Of a stretch of 64,000 bases of DNA, positions 25,987-35,421 are shown piece after piece. The stretch lies in the NCBI GenBank assembly GCA_036654455.1, contig JAVVRZ010000001.1, positions 124,001-188,000 on the forward strand, given 5' to 3'. The translations under genes and the position numbers were made by a program. The DNA is from Clostridia bacterium. Lineage in GTDB: Bacteria > Bacillota > Clostridia > Christensenellales > CAG-314. The notes under the pieces are model-generated. The model was not told the origin of the DNA, made no database searches, and saw only the letters and a list, made by a program, of their open reading frames with translations. The first letter of the stretch is position 1; each line of letters opens with the position of its first letter.

Positions 25987-26991
25987 ATGGACGAATATTA
26001 TAATTGTCGAACTATTGAGTTCAAAAATTCCTATTTTTCGCAAGGTTTTACCTTTGTTGGACCAAAAGAAGCTGAGGGTAAATTAGGCAAGTTTTTCGAT
26101 TTGACTACCTTAGACGACAAATTAGGCCAAAAAACTTTTGAAAAAGCCGAAAGAAAGTTCTTTGAAAATGCAATTTATGGCTTAGTTAATAAGTGCGGAA
26201 TAGAGCTTAGTCAAGTTGACGCTATTGTCGGTGGAGATTTGCTCAATCAAATTGTTTCGGTTGCTTTTGGCGTAAGGGATACTTTAAGACCTTTTTTGGG
26301 ATTATATAACGCTTGCGGAACTTATGTAGAAAGTTTAATTGTCGGTTCTATTCTTGTAGACAACTACTACGATAGAGTTATTTGCCTAAGCGGTAGTCAT
26401 TTTTCTACCGCCGAGAGGCAATATCGTTATCCGCTTGAACTTGGAGTGTTTCGTTCTCCCGTATCTCAATGGACTGCAACCGGGGTTGGTTGTACCTTAC
26501 TTGCTAACAATAGCCTAAATAATATTCGCATAGTTAGAGCAACAATAGGCAGAGTAGTTGACTATGGTATTTTAGACTTAAACAATATGGGCGCAGCTAT
26601 GGCTCCTTCGGCGTATGATACCTTGCTTAATCATTTTACAAACACAAACACAACGGCAAAAGATTACGATTTAATTTTAACCGGCGATTTAGGCAAGCTC
26701 GGCAAGTCAATTTTAATAGATTTGGCGCATTGCAAAGGTATTGATTTATCTAAAAATTTAGCCGACTGCGGAGCTAGTCTGTATCACCCCAGCCAAAAAA
26801 CTTATATGGGCGGAAGCGGGGCGGCCTGCTCGGCAATAGTTGTCAATAGTTTAATTTATCAAAATTTAGTAAGCAAACGCATTAAAAGAATGTTGGTAAT
26901 AGGAACAGGCGCTTTAATGAGTCCAACAACGTCTTTTCAGGGTGAAAGCATACCGGCGATTGCCCATTGCGTAGAGATAACAAGTGATTAG
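25987..26991 (+). CDS. spoVAD: stage V sporulation protein AD
   Basis: The 334-residue thiolase/KAS-III-fold protein is the soluble dipicolinic-acid-binding component of the SpoVA complex. Landmarks are FTFVGPKEAEGKLG, VGGDLLNQI, YNACGTYVESL and the C-terminal MLVIGTGALMSPTT. I chose ATG 25987 over TTG 25975 because TTGAGGG in the spoVAC end serves it. It lies between spoVAC and spoVAE in the standard order. Confidence 0.95.
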   Translation: MDEYYNCRTIEFKNSYFSQGFTFVGPKEAEGKLGKFFDLTTLDDKLGQKTFEKAERKFFENAIYGLVNKCGIELSQVDAIVGGDLLNQIVSVAFGVRDTLRPFLGLYNACGTYVESLIVGSILVDNYYDRVICLSGSHFSTAERQYRYPLELGVFRSPVSQWTATGVGCTLLANNSLNNIRIVRATIGRVVDYGILDLNNMGAAMAPSAYDTLLNHFTNTNTTAKDYDLILTGDLGKLGKSILIDLAHCKGIDLSKNLADCGASLYHPSQKTYMGGSGAACSAIVVNSLIYQNLVSKRIKRMLVIGTGALMSPTTSFQGESIPAIAHCVEITSD

Positions 26992-27003
26992 AGGAGGCAA
27001 ATT

Positions 27004-27369
27004 ATGGCGTTACTATTATTAAAAGCTTTTTTAGTTGGCGGAGCGATATGTCTTTTAGGACAAATAGTGCTTAATTTTACGCATATAACAAATGGAAAAA
27101 TTCTTGTTTTATTTTTAATTCTTGGAGCTTTGCTTCAAGCGTTTGGACTATATGAAAAATTAATTCTTTGGGCTGGCGCCGGCGCAAGCGTGCCTATAAG
27201 CGGTTTCGGTTGCGCTCTCGTCAAAGGCGCAGTTGAAATGGCAAGAGAAAAAGGCGTAATGGGAGCTTTTATGGGCGGGTTATCGGCTACTTCGCTAGGA
27301 CTTGCAACCGCTATTGTTTCGGGCTATATCGTAGCGATAATTTTTAAACCGCATACTAAAAAGAATTAA
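27004..27369 (+). CDS. spoVAE: stage V sporulation protein AE (SpoVAEb type)
   Basis: The 121-residue membrane protein has four helices and the motif LWAGAGASVPISGFGCALVKG, shared with SpoVAC-like proteins. ATG 27004 follows GAGGAGG. It is the last gene of the three-gene set. spoVAA, AB, AEa and AF are absent, as usual in clostridia. The 144 bases to yunB show no clear terminator. Confidence 0.92.
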   Translation: MALLLLKAFLVGGAICLLGQIVLNFTHITNGKILVLFLILGALLQAFGLYEKLILWAGAGASVPISGFGCALVKGAVEMAREKGVMGAFMGGLSATSLGLATAIVSGYIVAIIFKPHTKKN

Positions 27370-27513
27370 TAGCGCCTCGCTTTCTTACACTGCGTAACAA
27401 AAAAGATACTTTTTAAAATGTCATTTTTATTTACGTATCATATTTATTGCAAAAGAAAAATAGAATTTAACATTTTTGTATCAAATGAGTAGTTAAATTA
27501 ATATACTATACAA

Positions 27514-28194
27514 ATGAAGTATTATAACACTAACTATTGCGAGCATTACTATAAAATTAAGAAAAAAAGACGATTTAAAAGATTATGGCCGATTATATTT
27601 CCTATAATTGCCCTAATAACTTTCTATTTATATAGATATATTTTTCCCGAAACGTCTAAAACGATAGTCGCATACTGCGATGCGCAAATGGGTTCGCTTT
27701 CGGCGATTGCAATCAATGACGCTATGATGTCTTTGTTTGAGCAATCGGTAAAATTTAGCGATTTTGTCACTATTGAAAAAGATAATAATGGTAAAATTAC
27801 CTTAGTTCAAGCAAACACTACGGCTATAAATGTTCTGGCACGAAAAGTTACTAAACAAATTGAAAAAAATCTTGAATTTTTAGCTAGCGGTGGCATAGAT
27901 ATTCCCTTAGGCACGTTGACAAATTGGCCTATGTTTACAGGAGCGGGTCCCAATTTTAAGGTTGAAATTATGCCTAACGAATCGGTAATATGCAATTTTG
28001 TTTCAGTTTTTGAGCAGGCTGGCATTAATCAAACTCTACATAAAATTTATCTTTCAATAGAAACAAACATAATTATAATTATGCCTACGAGTAACCAAGA
28101 AGTTAATAATACAAGTCAAGTGCTTATTTGCGAAACAATTATTCTAGGCGATGTGCCGGAAGTATATTTAGGTAGTATCAAGTTAGGTAATTAG
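27514..28194 (+). CDS. yunB: sporulation protein YunB
   Basis: The 226-residue protein has a basic N-terminus and one membrane helix at about 29-46 (IIFPIIALITFYLYRY). The YunB domain follows, with GTLTNWPMFTGAGPNFKVEI, FVSVFEQAGINQTLHKIYL and a final GDVPEVYLG. In Bacillus it is a mother-cell sporulation protein of unclear biochemical role. TATACT (27502-27507) ends six bases before the ATG, and there is no Shine-Dalgarno site. No sigma-A -35 is found at 17 nt, so a sporulation sigma factor may read it. Confidence 0.9.
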   Translation: MKYYNTNYCEHYYKIKKKRRFKRLWPIIFPIIALITFYLYRYIFPETSKTIVAYCDAQMGSLSAIAINDAMMSLFEQSVKFSDFVTIEKDNNGKITLVQANTTAINVLARKVTKQIEKNLEFLASGGIDIPLGTLTNWPMFTGAGPNFKVEIMPNESVICNFVSVFEQAGINQTLHKIYLSIETNIIIIMPTSNQEVNNTSQVLICETIILGDVPEVYLGSIKLGN

Positions 28195-28204
28195 TAAAAA
28201 ATAG

Positions 28205-28233
28205 TTGATTTTATCTCTAATCAATGCTATTAT
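28205..28233 (+). promoter_or_regulatory. promoter of the pheS T-box transcript
   Basis: TTGATT (28205-28210), a 17-nt spacer and TATTAT (28228-28233). Confidence 0.72.
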
Positions 28234-28239
28234 ACAATA

Positions 28240-28486
28240 AGTAAGCGTTGACGAGGCATAAGATGTCGCCATAATATGTTTATAGAGAGCGTTTGTTTGG
28301 TGTAAAAACGTAGCATAGGCGAAATGATATTCACCTTCTAGCTCAAAAAGTGAACGGTAATTTTACTAATTAGCTCTTTGCGGGTAATTCCGTTATAGAT
28401 TATGAGGTTTTTTTAAAAAACGAACTTAGGTGGTACAGTGATTAATAATCACCCTAACGGCATTATTTGCTTGTTAGGGTTTTTTA
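28240..28486 (+). promoter_or_regulatory. T-box leader (Phe) controlling pheS-pheT
   Basis: Stem I includes AGAGAGCG (28284-28291). The likely specifier is TTC (Phe) at 28336-28338. The T-box sequence is TTAGGTGGTACAGTG at 28426-28440. The attenuator pairs ACCCTAAC (28451-28458) with GTTAGGGT (28473-28480) before six T. The T-box core departs from the usual AAGGGTGGTACCGCG but keeps GGTGGTAC. Uncharged tRNA-Phe should raise expression. Confidence 0.88.
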
Positions 28487-28500
28487 ATAAGGAGAAGTAT

Positions 28501-29520
28501 ATGAAAGAAAAAATTGAAGCGCTTGTAGAAAGTTGTATTCAACAAATTAATGAGGCAAATTCTTCAACGCTTAAAGACATTAAGGTACTTTTTTTAGGTA
28601 AAAACGGTCAACTTACGACTATCTTACGTGGAATGAAAGACATTTCGCAAGAGGAACGACCTCAAATAGGTTCTCTTGTCAATCTTGCTAGGGTTAAACT
28701 AGAACAATTATTTAACGATAAGGAACAAGAACTTAAACAAGCCGAATTGCAACAAGCCATTGCGAACAATTCTTGTGATATAACGCTAACAAAAAATATT
28801 TCTAGATTAGGCACGCTTCACCCTATAAACAAGGTTGAAAATGAGATTATTGATTTGTTTACAGGACTAGGGTTTAAAGTTTTAGAAGGTCCTGAGATAG
28901 AAACCGATTATTATAATTTCCTAGCATTAAATGTTCCTGCCGACCACCCTGCTCGTGATATGCAAGATACGTTTTACTTTACTGCTAATTATCTCTTGCG
29001 CACGCATACTTCGCCTAACCAAGTACGTGTTATGGAAGTAACCAAACCGCCTATTAAGATGCTTTGCCCGGGTAAGACTTATCGTGCGGACTCAGATTCT
29101 TCGCATTCCCCGATGTTTCACCAAATAGAGGGACTTGTAGTTGACGAACATCTAACTCTTAGCGACTTGCTAGGCACTTTGGAATATGTCGCCAAAAAAC
29201 TATTTAGCAAGGACACTAAGGTGCGTTTTCGCCCGTCGTACTTTCCTTTTACCGAGCCAAGCGTAGAAGTCGATTTATCTTGTTCGTCTTGTAATGGCAA
29301 GGGTTGTAGTCTTTGCAAGGGGACTGGCTGGGTAGAAGTGCTTGGCGCAGGTATGGTTCACCCAAACGTACTTGAAAATTGCGGAATAGATTCTACCAAA
29401 TACTCGGCTTACGCTTTTGGGCTAGGTATTGAAAGAATGGCTATTATAAAATACGGTGTTACCGATATTAGACTGTTTTTTGAAAATGATATTAGATTTT
29501 TGAAACAGTTTAAGGGTTAA
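28501..29520 (+). CDS. pheS: phenylalanyl-tRNA synthetase alpha subunit
   Basis: The 339-residue subunit has an N-terminal coiled coil (about 1-80), then the class II core with GPEIETDYYNF, LLRTHTSPNQVRVM and HQIEGLVVDE. A cysteine cluster CSSCNGKGCSLC follows, then the FGLGIERMAIIKYG motif 3. The open frame reaches up into the attenuator, but GGAG at 28491-28494 fixes ATG 28501. It forms the alpha2-beta2 enzyme with PheT, 14 bases downstream. Confidence 0.97.
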   Translation: MKEKIEALVESCIQQINEANSSTLKDIKVLFLGKNGQLTTILRGMKDISQEERPQIGSLVNLARVKLEQLFNDKEQELKQAELQQAIANNSCDITLTKNISRLGTLHPINKVENEIIDLFTGLGFKVLEGPEIETDYYNFLALNVPADHPARDMQDTFYFTANYLLRTHTSPNQVRVMEVTKPPIKMLCPGKTYRADSDSSHSPMFHQIEGLVVDEHLTLSDLLGTLEYVAKKLFSKDTKVRFRPSYFPFTEPSVEVDLSCSSCNGKGCSLCKGTGWVEVLGAGMVHPNVLENCGIDSTKYSAYAFGLGIERMAIIKYGVTDIRLFFENDIRFLKQFKG

Positions 29521-29534
29521 AGGGAGGAAAATTT

Positions 29535-31922
29535 ATGAAAACAACGCTTAATTGGTTAAGAGATTACTGCGATATAGATGTTTCGGTAGAAGAACTTTGC
29601 GCTCGCCTTGTAAACGCAGGTTTTGAAGTCGAAGAAGTTAAATATTTAGGCGAAGGATTTAGTAATGTTGTAGTAGGTAAAATTACTAAAATTAGCAAGC
29701 ACCCCGACGCCGATAAACTACAAATTTGCGAGTTAGACGTAGGGGACGAAATTCTTCAAATAGTAACTGGCGCAACTAACGTTCAAGTTGGCGACGTTGT
29801 TCCGGTTGCAAAACATAACTCGACTTTGCCTTGTGGCAAGCATATTACTAAGGGTAAACTTCGTGGAGTCGAATCTTGCGGTATGCTTTGTGGTGGGGAA
29901 GAAATGTGTATAAACAATTCTGTCTATCCTAACGCTGAGTTTGACGGCATAGCTCAACTAAATAAAGACGAGCAAATAGGTCAAGACATTGTAAAAGTCT
30001 TGGGACTTGACGACTACTTATTAGACATTTCCATAACGCCTAACAGACCCGATTGCGGTTCTATTTATGGCATTGCAAGAGAAATCGCTGTTATATTAAA
30101 TAAGCCTTTAAAACCTATTGATGTTTCGTTTACTCCCTCAATTGATAAATGCGCTTGCGAATACGTCGATGTAAAAGTTCAAAGCCCCGAATTATGTCCA
30201 AATTATACATTGTCGGTTGTGGATAACTGCATAATTGAGCCTTCTCCAATGTGGCTTACACGTAGATTATTTGCGCTTGGACTTAGAAGTATAAACAATT
30301 ATGTTGACATTACCAACTATGTTTTAATGGAATTAGGTCAGCCTATGCACGCATTTGACTATGCCGACTTGACCGACCACACAATTATAGTAAGAAGGGC
30401 AAACGAAGGCGAAAAGATAATTCCGCTAGATAATAAAGAATATGCATTGACAAAAGAATGTTTGGTAATCGCCGACAAAAATCGAGCAATAGGACTTGCC
30501 GGTATTATGGGCGGAGCAAATAGCGGTATTAAACCTACAACTGCCAGGGTTGCATTTGAGTCAGTCGTTTTTTCTAAGGAAAACATAAGAAAAAATAGTA
30601 AGATGTTAGGTATTCACTCTGATTCTTCGGCAAGATATGAAAAAGGCATTGACGACTTTACCTCATTACTTGCGACTAATCGAGCGCTACATTTAATAGA
30701 ACAGCTTAACTGCGGTAAAATTGTAAAAGGGCAAGTTCACATTGGTAATTATTCTACTAAACGCAAATTAACCTTTAATTATGACGAATTTGAACGCATA
30801 CTTGGTATTATTATTCCGCAAGAAGCAATTATTGATATTCTCAATAGATTAAATATTTCTACCACTATCGTAAATGGCGTTGTAGACTGTTTAATTCCCG
30901 AGTATAGGCAAGACGTTTCTTTGCCTTGCGATATTATCGAGGACGTAATTAGACTCTATGGTTACGACAAACTTACCTCAACTTTGCTCAACGGCACAAA
31001 TATTACTTTTGGGGGCAAAACCACCGATAGAGTAGTAGCTGACAAAATTAAAAATATTCTCATAGGATTAGGGTTTAACGAAACTATAACTTATTCTTTT
31101 GGCGGTAAACAGCTGTTTGACAAGTTGTCGCTTACCAAAAATGCAGATTTAACCAAGAATATCCGTATAATAAATCCCTTAGGCGAGGAGTTTAGCATTA
31201 TGCGGTCAACATTAGACGCTAATATGTTAGATATTTTTTCTACCAACGCTTTAAAGGGCAACTTTGATTTGTCGTTATTTGAGTATGGCAAAGTTTATAT
31301 TCCAAAGTCGTTGCCACTTGAAGAATTGCCTTACGAGATTAAACAACTTTGTTTTGCGGTAACTGCAAATGACGGTTTTTATGTTGTTAAAGATATTTGC
31401 TTAGAAATACTAGCAAGTCTAGGCGTAGATATCGACAAGCTTGTATTAAAAGCTAGTAAAGTCGAACACTTGCACCCTAATATTTCTTGCGAAGTTTATT
31501 ATGACGACATATTGCTTGCTTATTGCGGGCAAGTTCACCCAACAGTGCTAGATAATTTTGATTTAAAAGAAGTAGCGATAGCAAATTTAAATATTACTAA
31601 TATTTTAAACTTTTACTCAACTGCTATAAAATATCGCACTATTTCAAAATTTCCTGCCATAGATAGAGATTTTGCTCTTGTTGTCGAAGAAAAAGTTACT
31701 GCAAAAGAAATTATTGACATAATTAAAAATAGTTGTAAACATTGCGAAAGCGTAAATGTTTTTGACGTATACAAGGGCGCTCAAATTGAGAAAGGAAAAA
31801 AGAGCGTGGCTTTATCGGTTAAATTTAGGGGCGAAAAGACCTTGCAAGAGAGCGATATAGAACACGAAATAAACAAATGTCTGTCTATCTTAAAAGATAA
31901 GGTAGGCGCGACGCTAAGGTAG
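29535..31922 (+). CDS. pheT: phenylalanyl-tRNA synthetase beta subunit
   Basis: The 795-residue subunit is full length. Domains: EMAP-type tRNA-binding domain (about 40-150, GKITKISKHPDADKLQICE), B3/B4 editing domain (about 210-385, with GLAGIMGG), B5, a catalytic-like core, and the C-terminal anticodon-binding FDX-ACB domain (KFPAIDRDFALVV). ATG follows GGGAGG. It is cotranscribed with pheS under T-box control, and mutS2 starts two bases after its stop. Confidence 0.97.
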   Translation: MKTTLNWLRDYCDIDVSVEELCARLVNAGFEVEEVKYLGEGFSNVVVGKITKISKHPDADKLQICELDVGDEILQIVTGATNVQVGDVVPVAKHNSTLPCGKHITKGKLRGVESCGMLCGGEEMCINNSVYPNAEFDGIAQLNKDEQIGQDIVKVLGLDDYLLDISITPNRPDCGSIYGIAREIAVILNKPLKPIDVSFTPSIDKCACEYVDVKVQSPELCPNYTLSVVDNCIIEPSPMWLTRRLFALGLRSINNYVDITNYVLMELGQPMHAFDYADLTDHTIIVRRANEGEKIIPLDNKEYALTKECLVIADKNRAIGLAGIMGGANSGIKPTTARVAFESVVFSKENIRKNSKMLGIHSDSSARYEKGIDDFTSLLATNRALHLIEQLNCGKIVKGQVHIGNYSTKRKLTFNYDEFERILGIIIPQEAIIDILNRLNISTTIVNGVVDCLIPEYRQDVSLPCDIIEDVIRLYGYDKLTSTLLNGTNITFGGKTTDRVVADKIKNILIGLGFNETITYSFGGKQLFDKLSLTKNADLTKNIRIINPLGEEFSIMRSTLDANMLDIFSTNALKGNFDLSLFEYGKVYIPKSLPLEELPYEIKQLCFAVTANDGFYVVKDICLEILASLGVDIDKLVLKASKVEHLHPNISCEVYYDDILLAYCGQVHPTVLDNFDLKEVAIANLNITNILNFYSTAIKYRTISKFPAIDRDFALVVEEKVTAKEIIDIIKNSCKHCESVNVFDVYKGAQIEKGKKSVALSVKFRGEKTLQESDIEHEINKCLSILKDKVGATLR

Positions 31923-31924
31923 TA

Positions 31925-34285
31925 ATGATTAATAATAAAACTTTAATAAAACTAGAATATCAAACAATAATGTCGCAGGTTGCGCTCAAAACACGTAGCG
32001 AACTTGCAAAACAAAAGTTAAGTCAGTTTTTGCCGACTTGTGATATATCTACCGTCAACTTGTTGCTTACACAAACCCAAGAAGCCGTAGAATATGTTAA
32101 TTCTGCAATTTCTCCCGACTTTACTTTTGACATTGTCACGCCTGCGCTTGAACGGGCAAGAATTTGTTCAACTCTATCTATAAGAGAAATTCTTTCAATA
32201 GGTAGGTTGCTACGCATTTCAAGGTTGCTTCGTGAAAGCATTACAAACTATGCAAGTCCTAAGGTACAACTTCTTGTAGATATGGCAACTAGACTATACT
32301 TTAATAAGGGGCTTGAAGAATTAATAGAAACTTGTTTTATTTCCGCCGAAGAAGTTGCCGACCAAGCAAGCTTGTTGCTTGCGACTATTCGCCGTAAAAT
32401 GAAACGAGTAAATATTGAAATTCGTGAAAAACTTAATAGTTACACACGTTCCAAAGATTTATCGGTATATATGCAGGACACAATAGTTACTCAGCGTTCG
32501 GGTAGATATGTAATACCAATTAAACAAGAATATAAAGGCTTTGTAAAAGGACTAATTCACGACCAATCCGCATCGGGTTCGACGGTATTTATTGAACCTC
32601 TTGCGATTGTAAACTTAAATAATGATTTAAAGCAATTAGAAATGGAAGAAAGCGCCGAAATTGAACGTATTCTTATCGAATTTACTCACACGATTTGCGA
32701 CATTGTTTCCGGGCTTGCAAGCAACCAAGAAATTATATCTAATCTTGATATAATATTTGCAAGAGCAAATTATTCGGTAGACAATAAGTCTACTCTACCT
32801 AAAATAAATAATAGGGGATATATTAATTTAATTAAGGCTCGTCACCCGCTATTAGATGGTAATGCCGTTCCCATAACCATAAACTTAGGCGACAAATTTA
32901 ATGTAGTAGTAATCACCGGGCCTAATACCGGAGGTAAAACAGTTACGCTAAAAACCGTAGGGTTGATGTGTTTGATGGCTTATAGCGGACTATTTATTCC
33001 CACCCAAGAGGACAGCGAAATCGCTTGTTTTGACGATATATTTTGCGATATCGGCGACGAGCAAAGTATTGAACAAAGTCTTAGCACTTTTTCAAGCCAC
33101 ATTGCAAATATCAAATATATAACCGAAAATATGACTTCAAATTGTCTTGTTTTACTTGACGAACTAGGCGCAGGAACTGAGCCAAACGAGGGGGCGGCAT
33201 TAGCCTTAGCTATTACGCAATTCCTCTTACAAGTCAAATGCAAGGCTGTGCTGACCACGCACTATGGGCAGTTAAAAGAATTTTCATTAATTACGCAGGG
33301 CATTGAGAACGCTTGTATGGAATTTAACCCCGAAACTTTTGCTCCCACCTATAAACTTGTGCTAGGACTTCCCGGCAGTTCAAACGCTATTGAAATAGCA
33401 AGTAGATTAGGTTTAAGTCAAGAAATAATTACAAATGCAAAGAGTAAATTATCCAAAGAAAAAGTCACGTTCGAACAAGTTTTGAGACGAGCCGAAGAAG
33501 TTAGACAAGCAAACGAAACTGACCGAGAAGATATTTTATCAACTAAAAAAGAACTTTCGGTTCAACTTAAAAAGGCGCAAAGTCAAAATCAAATTTTGCT
33601 TGAAGAGCGTGATAAACTACTTAAAAAAACGCAGTTAGATATTAGACAAGCCGTTAGAGAGGCGCAAGAACAAGCTAACGAGTTGATAGAACAGCTCAAA
33701 GGCATAATTAATTCTGCCGAGTATGACGAAGCGACTTTGTTTAAGGCTCGTTCGGTCGCAAAACAAATAGGTAGCATTTCTTATCAAACAAGCGAACAAG
33801 AGCAAGACTTTTTCGTAGGCGACAAAATTAATCCTAATCAATTAACGCTGGGGCTTGAAGTGTTTGTAAAGCAACTTAATTCTGTCGGCAAAGTTATTTC
33901 TATTGAAAAGAAAGGCAAAGTTATGGTGCGTTGCGGTAGTTTCTCTACAAAAGTAGACGTGGGCGATTTGTACGAAAACCATTCTGTAAAGACAAAACGT
34001 GAAATAAATACTTCTTTTCACACTCAAATTAGAGCTGAAAGCGGAAAAAGCGAGATAAATTTGTTGGGGCAAACCGTAGCCGAAGCCATAGAAAACGTAG
34101 ACGCATTTTTAGACCAAGCTGCGCTTTCGGGGCTTAGCGAAGTAAGAGTTGTTCACGGCAAAGGCACAGGCAGGCTAAGAAGCGGACTACACACGCATTT
34201 AGCTAAACATCACCTAGTTAAAGAATTTAGGCTAGGGGTATATGGCGAAGGAGAAGACGGCGTAACAATCGTCAAACTTAAATAA
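31925..34285 (+). CDS. mutS2: MutS2 family ATPase/nuclease
   Basis: The 786-residue protein has helical lever and clamp regions, Walker A GPNTGGKTVTLKT (about 332-344), Walker B LVLLDELGAGTEP, a charged coiled coil (510-590), a KOW-like domain, and a C-terminal Smr domain (VRVVHGKGTGRLR). MutS2 lacks the mismatch-binding domain. It has been linked to suppression of recombination and, more recently in Bacillus, to splitting of collided ribosomes. Its stop overlaps the next start by one base. Confidence 0.95.
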   Translation: MINNKTLIKLEYQTIMSQVALKTRSELAKQKLSQFLPTCDISTVNLLLTQTQEAVEYVNSAISPDFTFDIVTPALERARICSTLSIREILSIGRLLRISRLLRESITNYASPKVQLLVDMATRLYFNKGLEELIETCFISAEEVADQASLLLATIRRKMKRVNIEIREKLNSYTRSKDLSVYMQDTIVTQRSGRYVIPIKQEYKGFVKGLIHDQSASGSTVFIEPLAIVNLNNDLKQLEMEESAEIERILIEFTHTICDIVSGLASNQEIISNLDIIFARANYSVDNKSTLPKINNRGYINLIKARHPLLDGNAVPITINLGDKFNVVVITGPNTGGKTVTLKTVGLMCLMAYSGLFIPTQEDSEIACFDDIFCDIGDEQSIEQSLSTFSSHIANIKYITENMTSNCLVLLDELGAGTEPNEGAALALAITQFLLQVKCKAVLTTHYGQLKEFSLITQGIENACMEFNPETFAPTYKLVLGLPGSSNAIEIASRLGLSQEIITNAKSKLSKEKVTFEQVLRRAEEVRQANETDREDILSTKKELSVQLKKAQSQNQILLEERDKLLKKTQLDIRQAVREAQEQANELIEQLKGIINSAEYDEATLFKARSVAKQIGSISYQTSEQEQDFFVGDKINPNQLTLGLEVFVKQLNSVGKVISIEKKGKVMVRCGSFSTKVDVGDLYENHSVKTKREINTSFHTQIRAESGKSEINLLGQTVAEAIENVDAFLDQAALSGLSEVRVVHGKGTGRLRSGLHTHLAKHHLVKEFRLGVYGEGEDGVTIVKLK

Positions 34286-35421
34286 TGTATTATTTTGATA
34301 ATTCTGCAACCACAGCGGTATCCCAAGAAGTTCAAGAAATAATAGAAAAATATAATAAAGAGCTGTATTTCAACCCTTCCTCGCTTCATAAGTTTTCGCT
34401 AGATATTACTAAACAAATCGAACAAGCCAAAGTTCGTATTTGTTCTTGTCTTGACGCCACAAGTTGCAAGGTTATATTTACTTCCGGCGGTACGGAAGCT
34501 GATAACCTTGCAATTTTTGGGTGTTTACATCAAAAAAAAGGCAACGTAGTTGTTTCTTTGGGGGAACATTCGGCAGTTTTTAACTGTTTTAACGTTCTTG
34601 CGAGCAAGGGTTACGAAATAAGAACGTGCAACCTTAATGCCGACGGTAGCGTAGACGCCAAACATCTTGCAAGTTTAATCGACCAACAAACCTTGCTTGT
34701 AAGCGTTATGCAGGTAAATAATGAAACTGGGGCGATAAATGATGTCGCAACTATTAGCAAAATTGCCAAAGGCATTAATCCTAGTGTTATTGTTATGAGC
34801 GACGGAATACAAGCCGTTGGCAAAGTAAAAGTTAGTTTATCGAATTTAAACGTTGACTTATATACAATTTCCGGACACAAAATTCACGCCCCAAAAGGTA
34901 TAGGCGTGTTATTATACAAAAATGTTAGCCTTAACCCGACTATTTTTGGAGGCGGTCAACAAGACAATTTACGTTCGGGTACGGAAAATGTTTCGGGAAT
35001 AATGGCGATAACTAAGGCAATAGAACTTGCAACTTCTAATTTAGAAGAAACAATTAATAAATATAAGCTATTTAATCAAGTTTTGGACGATGCTCTACAA
35101 GAGGTGGGCGATTGCAAACGTTTTTGCCTTAATAATTGTTTTGGTATATATTCTTTTGCCGTTAAAAATTTGCAATCTCAAATTTTGCTTAATATGCTTG
35201 AACAATTTGACATCATTGTCGGGTTAGGCTCGGCTTGCAACTCTAAAAAGAAAAGTCGTGTTATGCAATCAATAGGGTTAGAAAAAGAATATTTAAGCGG
35301 AGTAGTTAGAATTAGCTTTTCTGCCGAAAACACCTTAAACGAGGTAAAATTTTTAGCAAACAAATTGCAAGAAAGTATAATCTTGCTAAGAAAAATGAAG
35401 GGGATAAAAATATGCAAGTAA
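34285..35421 (+). CDS. NifS/IscS-type cysteine desulfurase (ThiI partner)
   Basis: The 378-residue PLP enzyme carries TSGGTEADNLAIFG, the Schiff-base lysine in SGHKIHAPKG (about K200), and the persulfide cysteine in GLGSACNSKKKS (about C318). It overlaps mutS2 by one base and thiI by ten. This matches the Bacillus nifZ-thiI pair, in which a dedicated desulfurase feeds sulfur to ThiI for 4-thiouridine in tRNA. ThiI here has no rhodanese domain, which fits. No iscU or suf gene is adjacent. Confidence 0.92.
   Translation: MYYFDNSATTAVSQEVQEIIEKYNKELYFNPSSLHKFSLDITKQIEQAKVRICSCLDATSCKVIFTSGGTEADNLAIFGCLHQKKGNVVVSLGEHSAVFNCFNVLASKGYEIRTCNLNADGSVDAKHLASLIDQQTLLVSVMQVNNETGAINDVATISKIAKGINPSVIVMSDGIQAVGKVKVSLSNLNVDLYTISGHKIHAPKGIGVLLYKNVSLNPTIFGGGQQDNLRSGTENVSGIMAITKAIELATSNLEETINKYKLFNQVLDDALQEVGDCKRFCLNNCFGIYSFAVKNLQSQILLNMLEQFDIIVGLGSACNSKKKSRVMQSIGLEKEYLSGVVRISFSAENTLNEVKFLANKLQESIILLRKMKGIKICK

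Noticed and set aside
28438-28500. TTG start for pheS inside the T-box
   Set aside because: It would translate the attenuator. ATG 28501 has a GGAG site and the conserved N-terminus.
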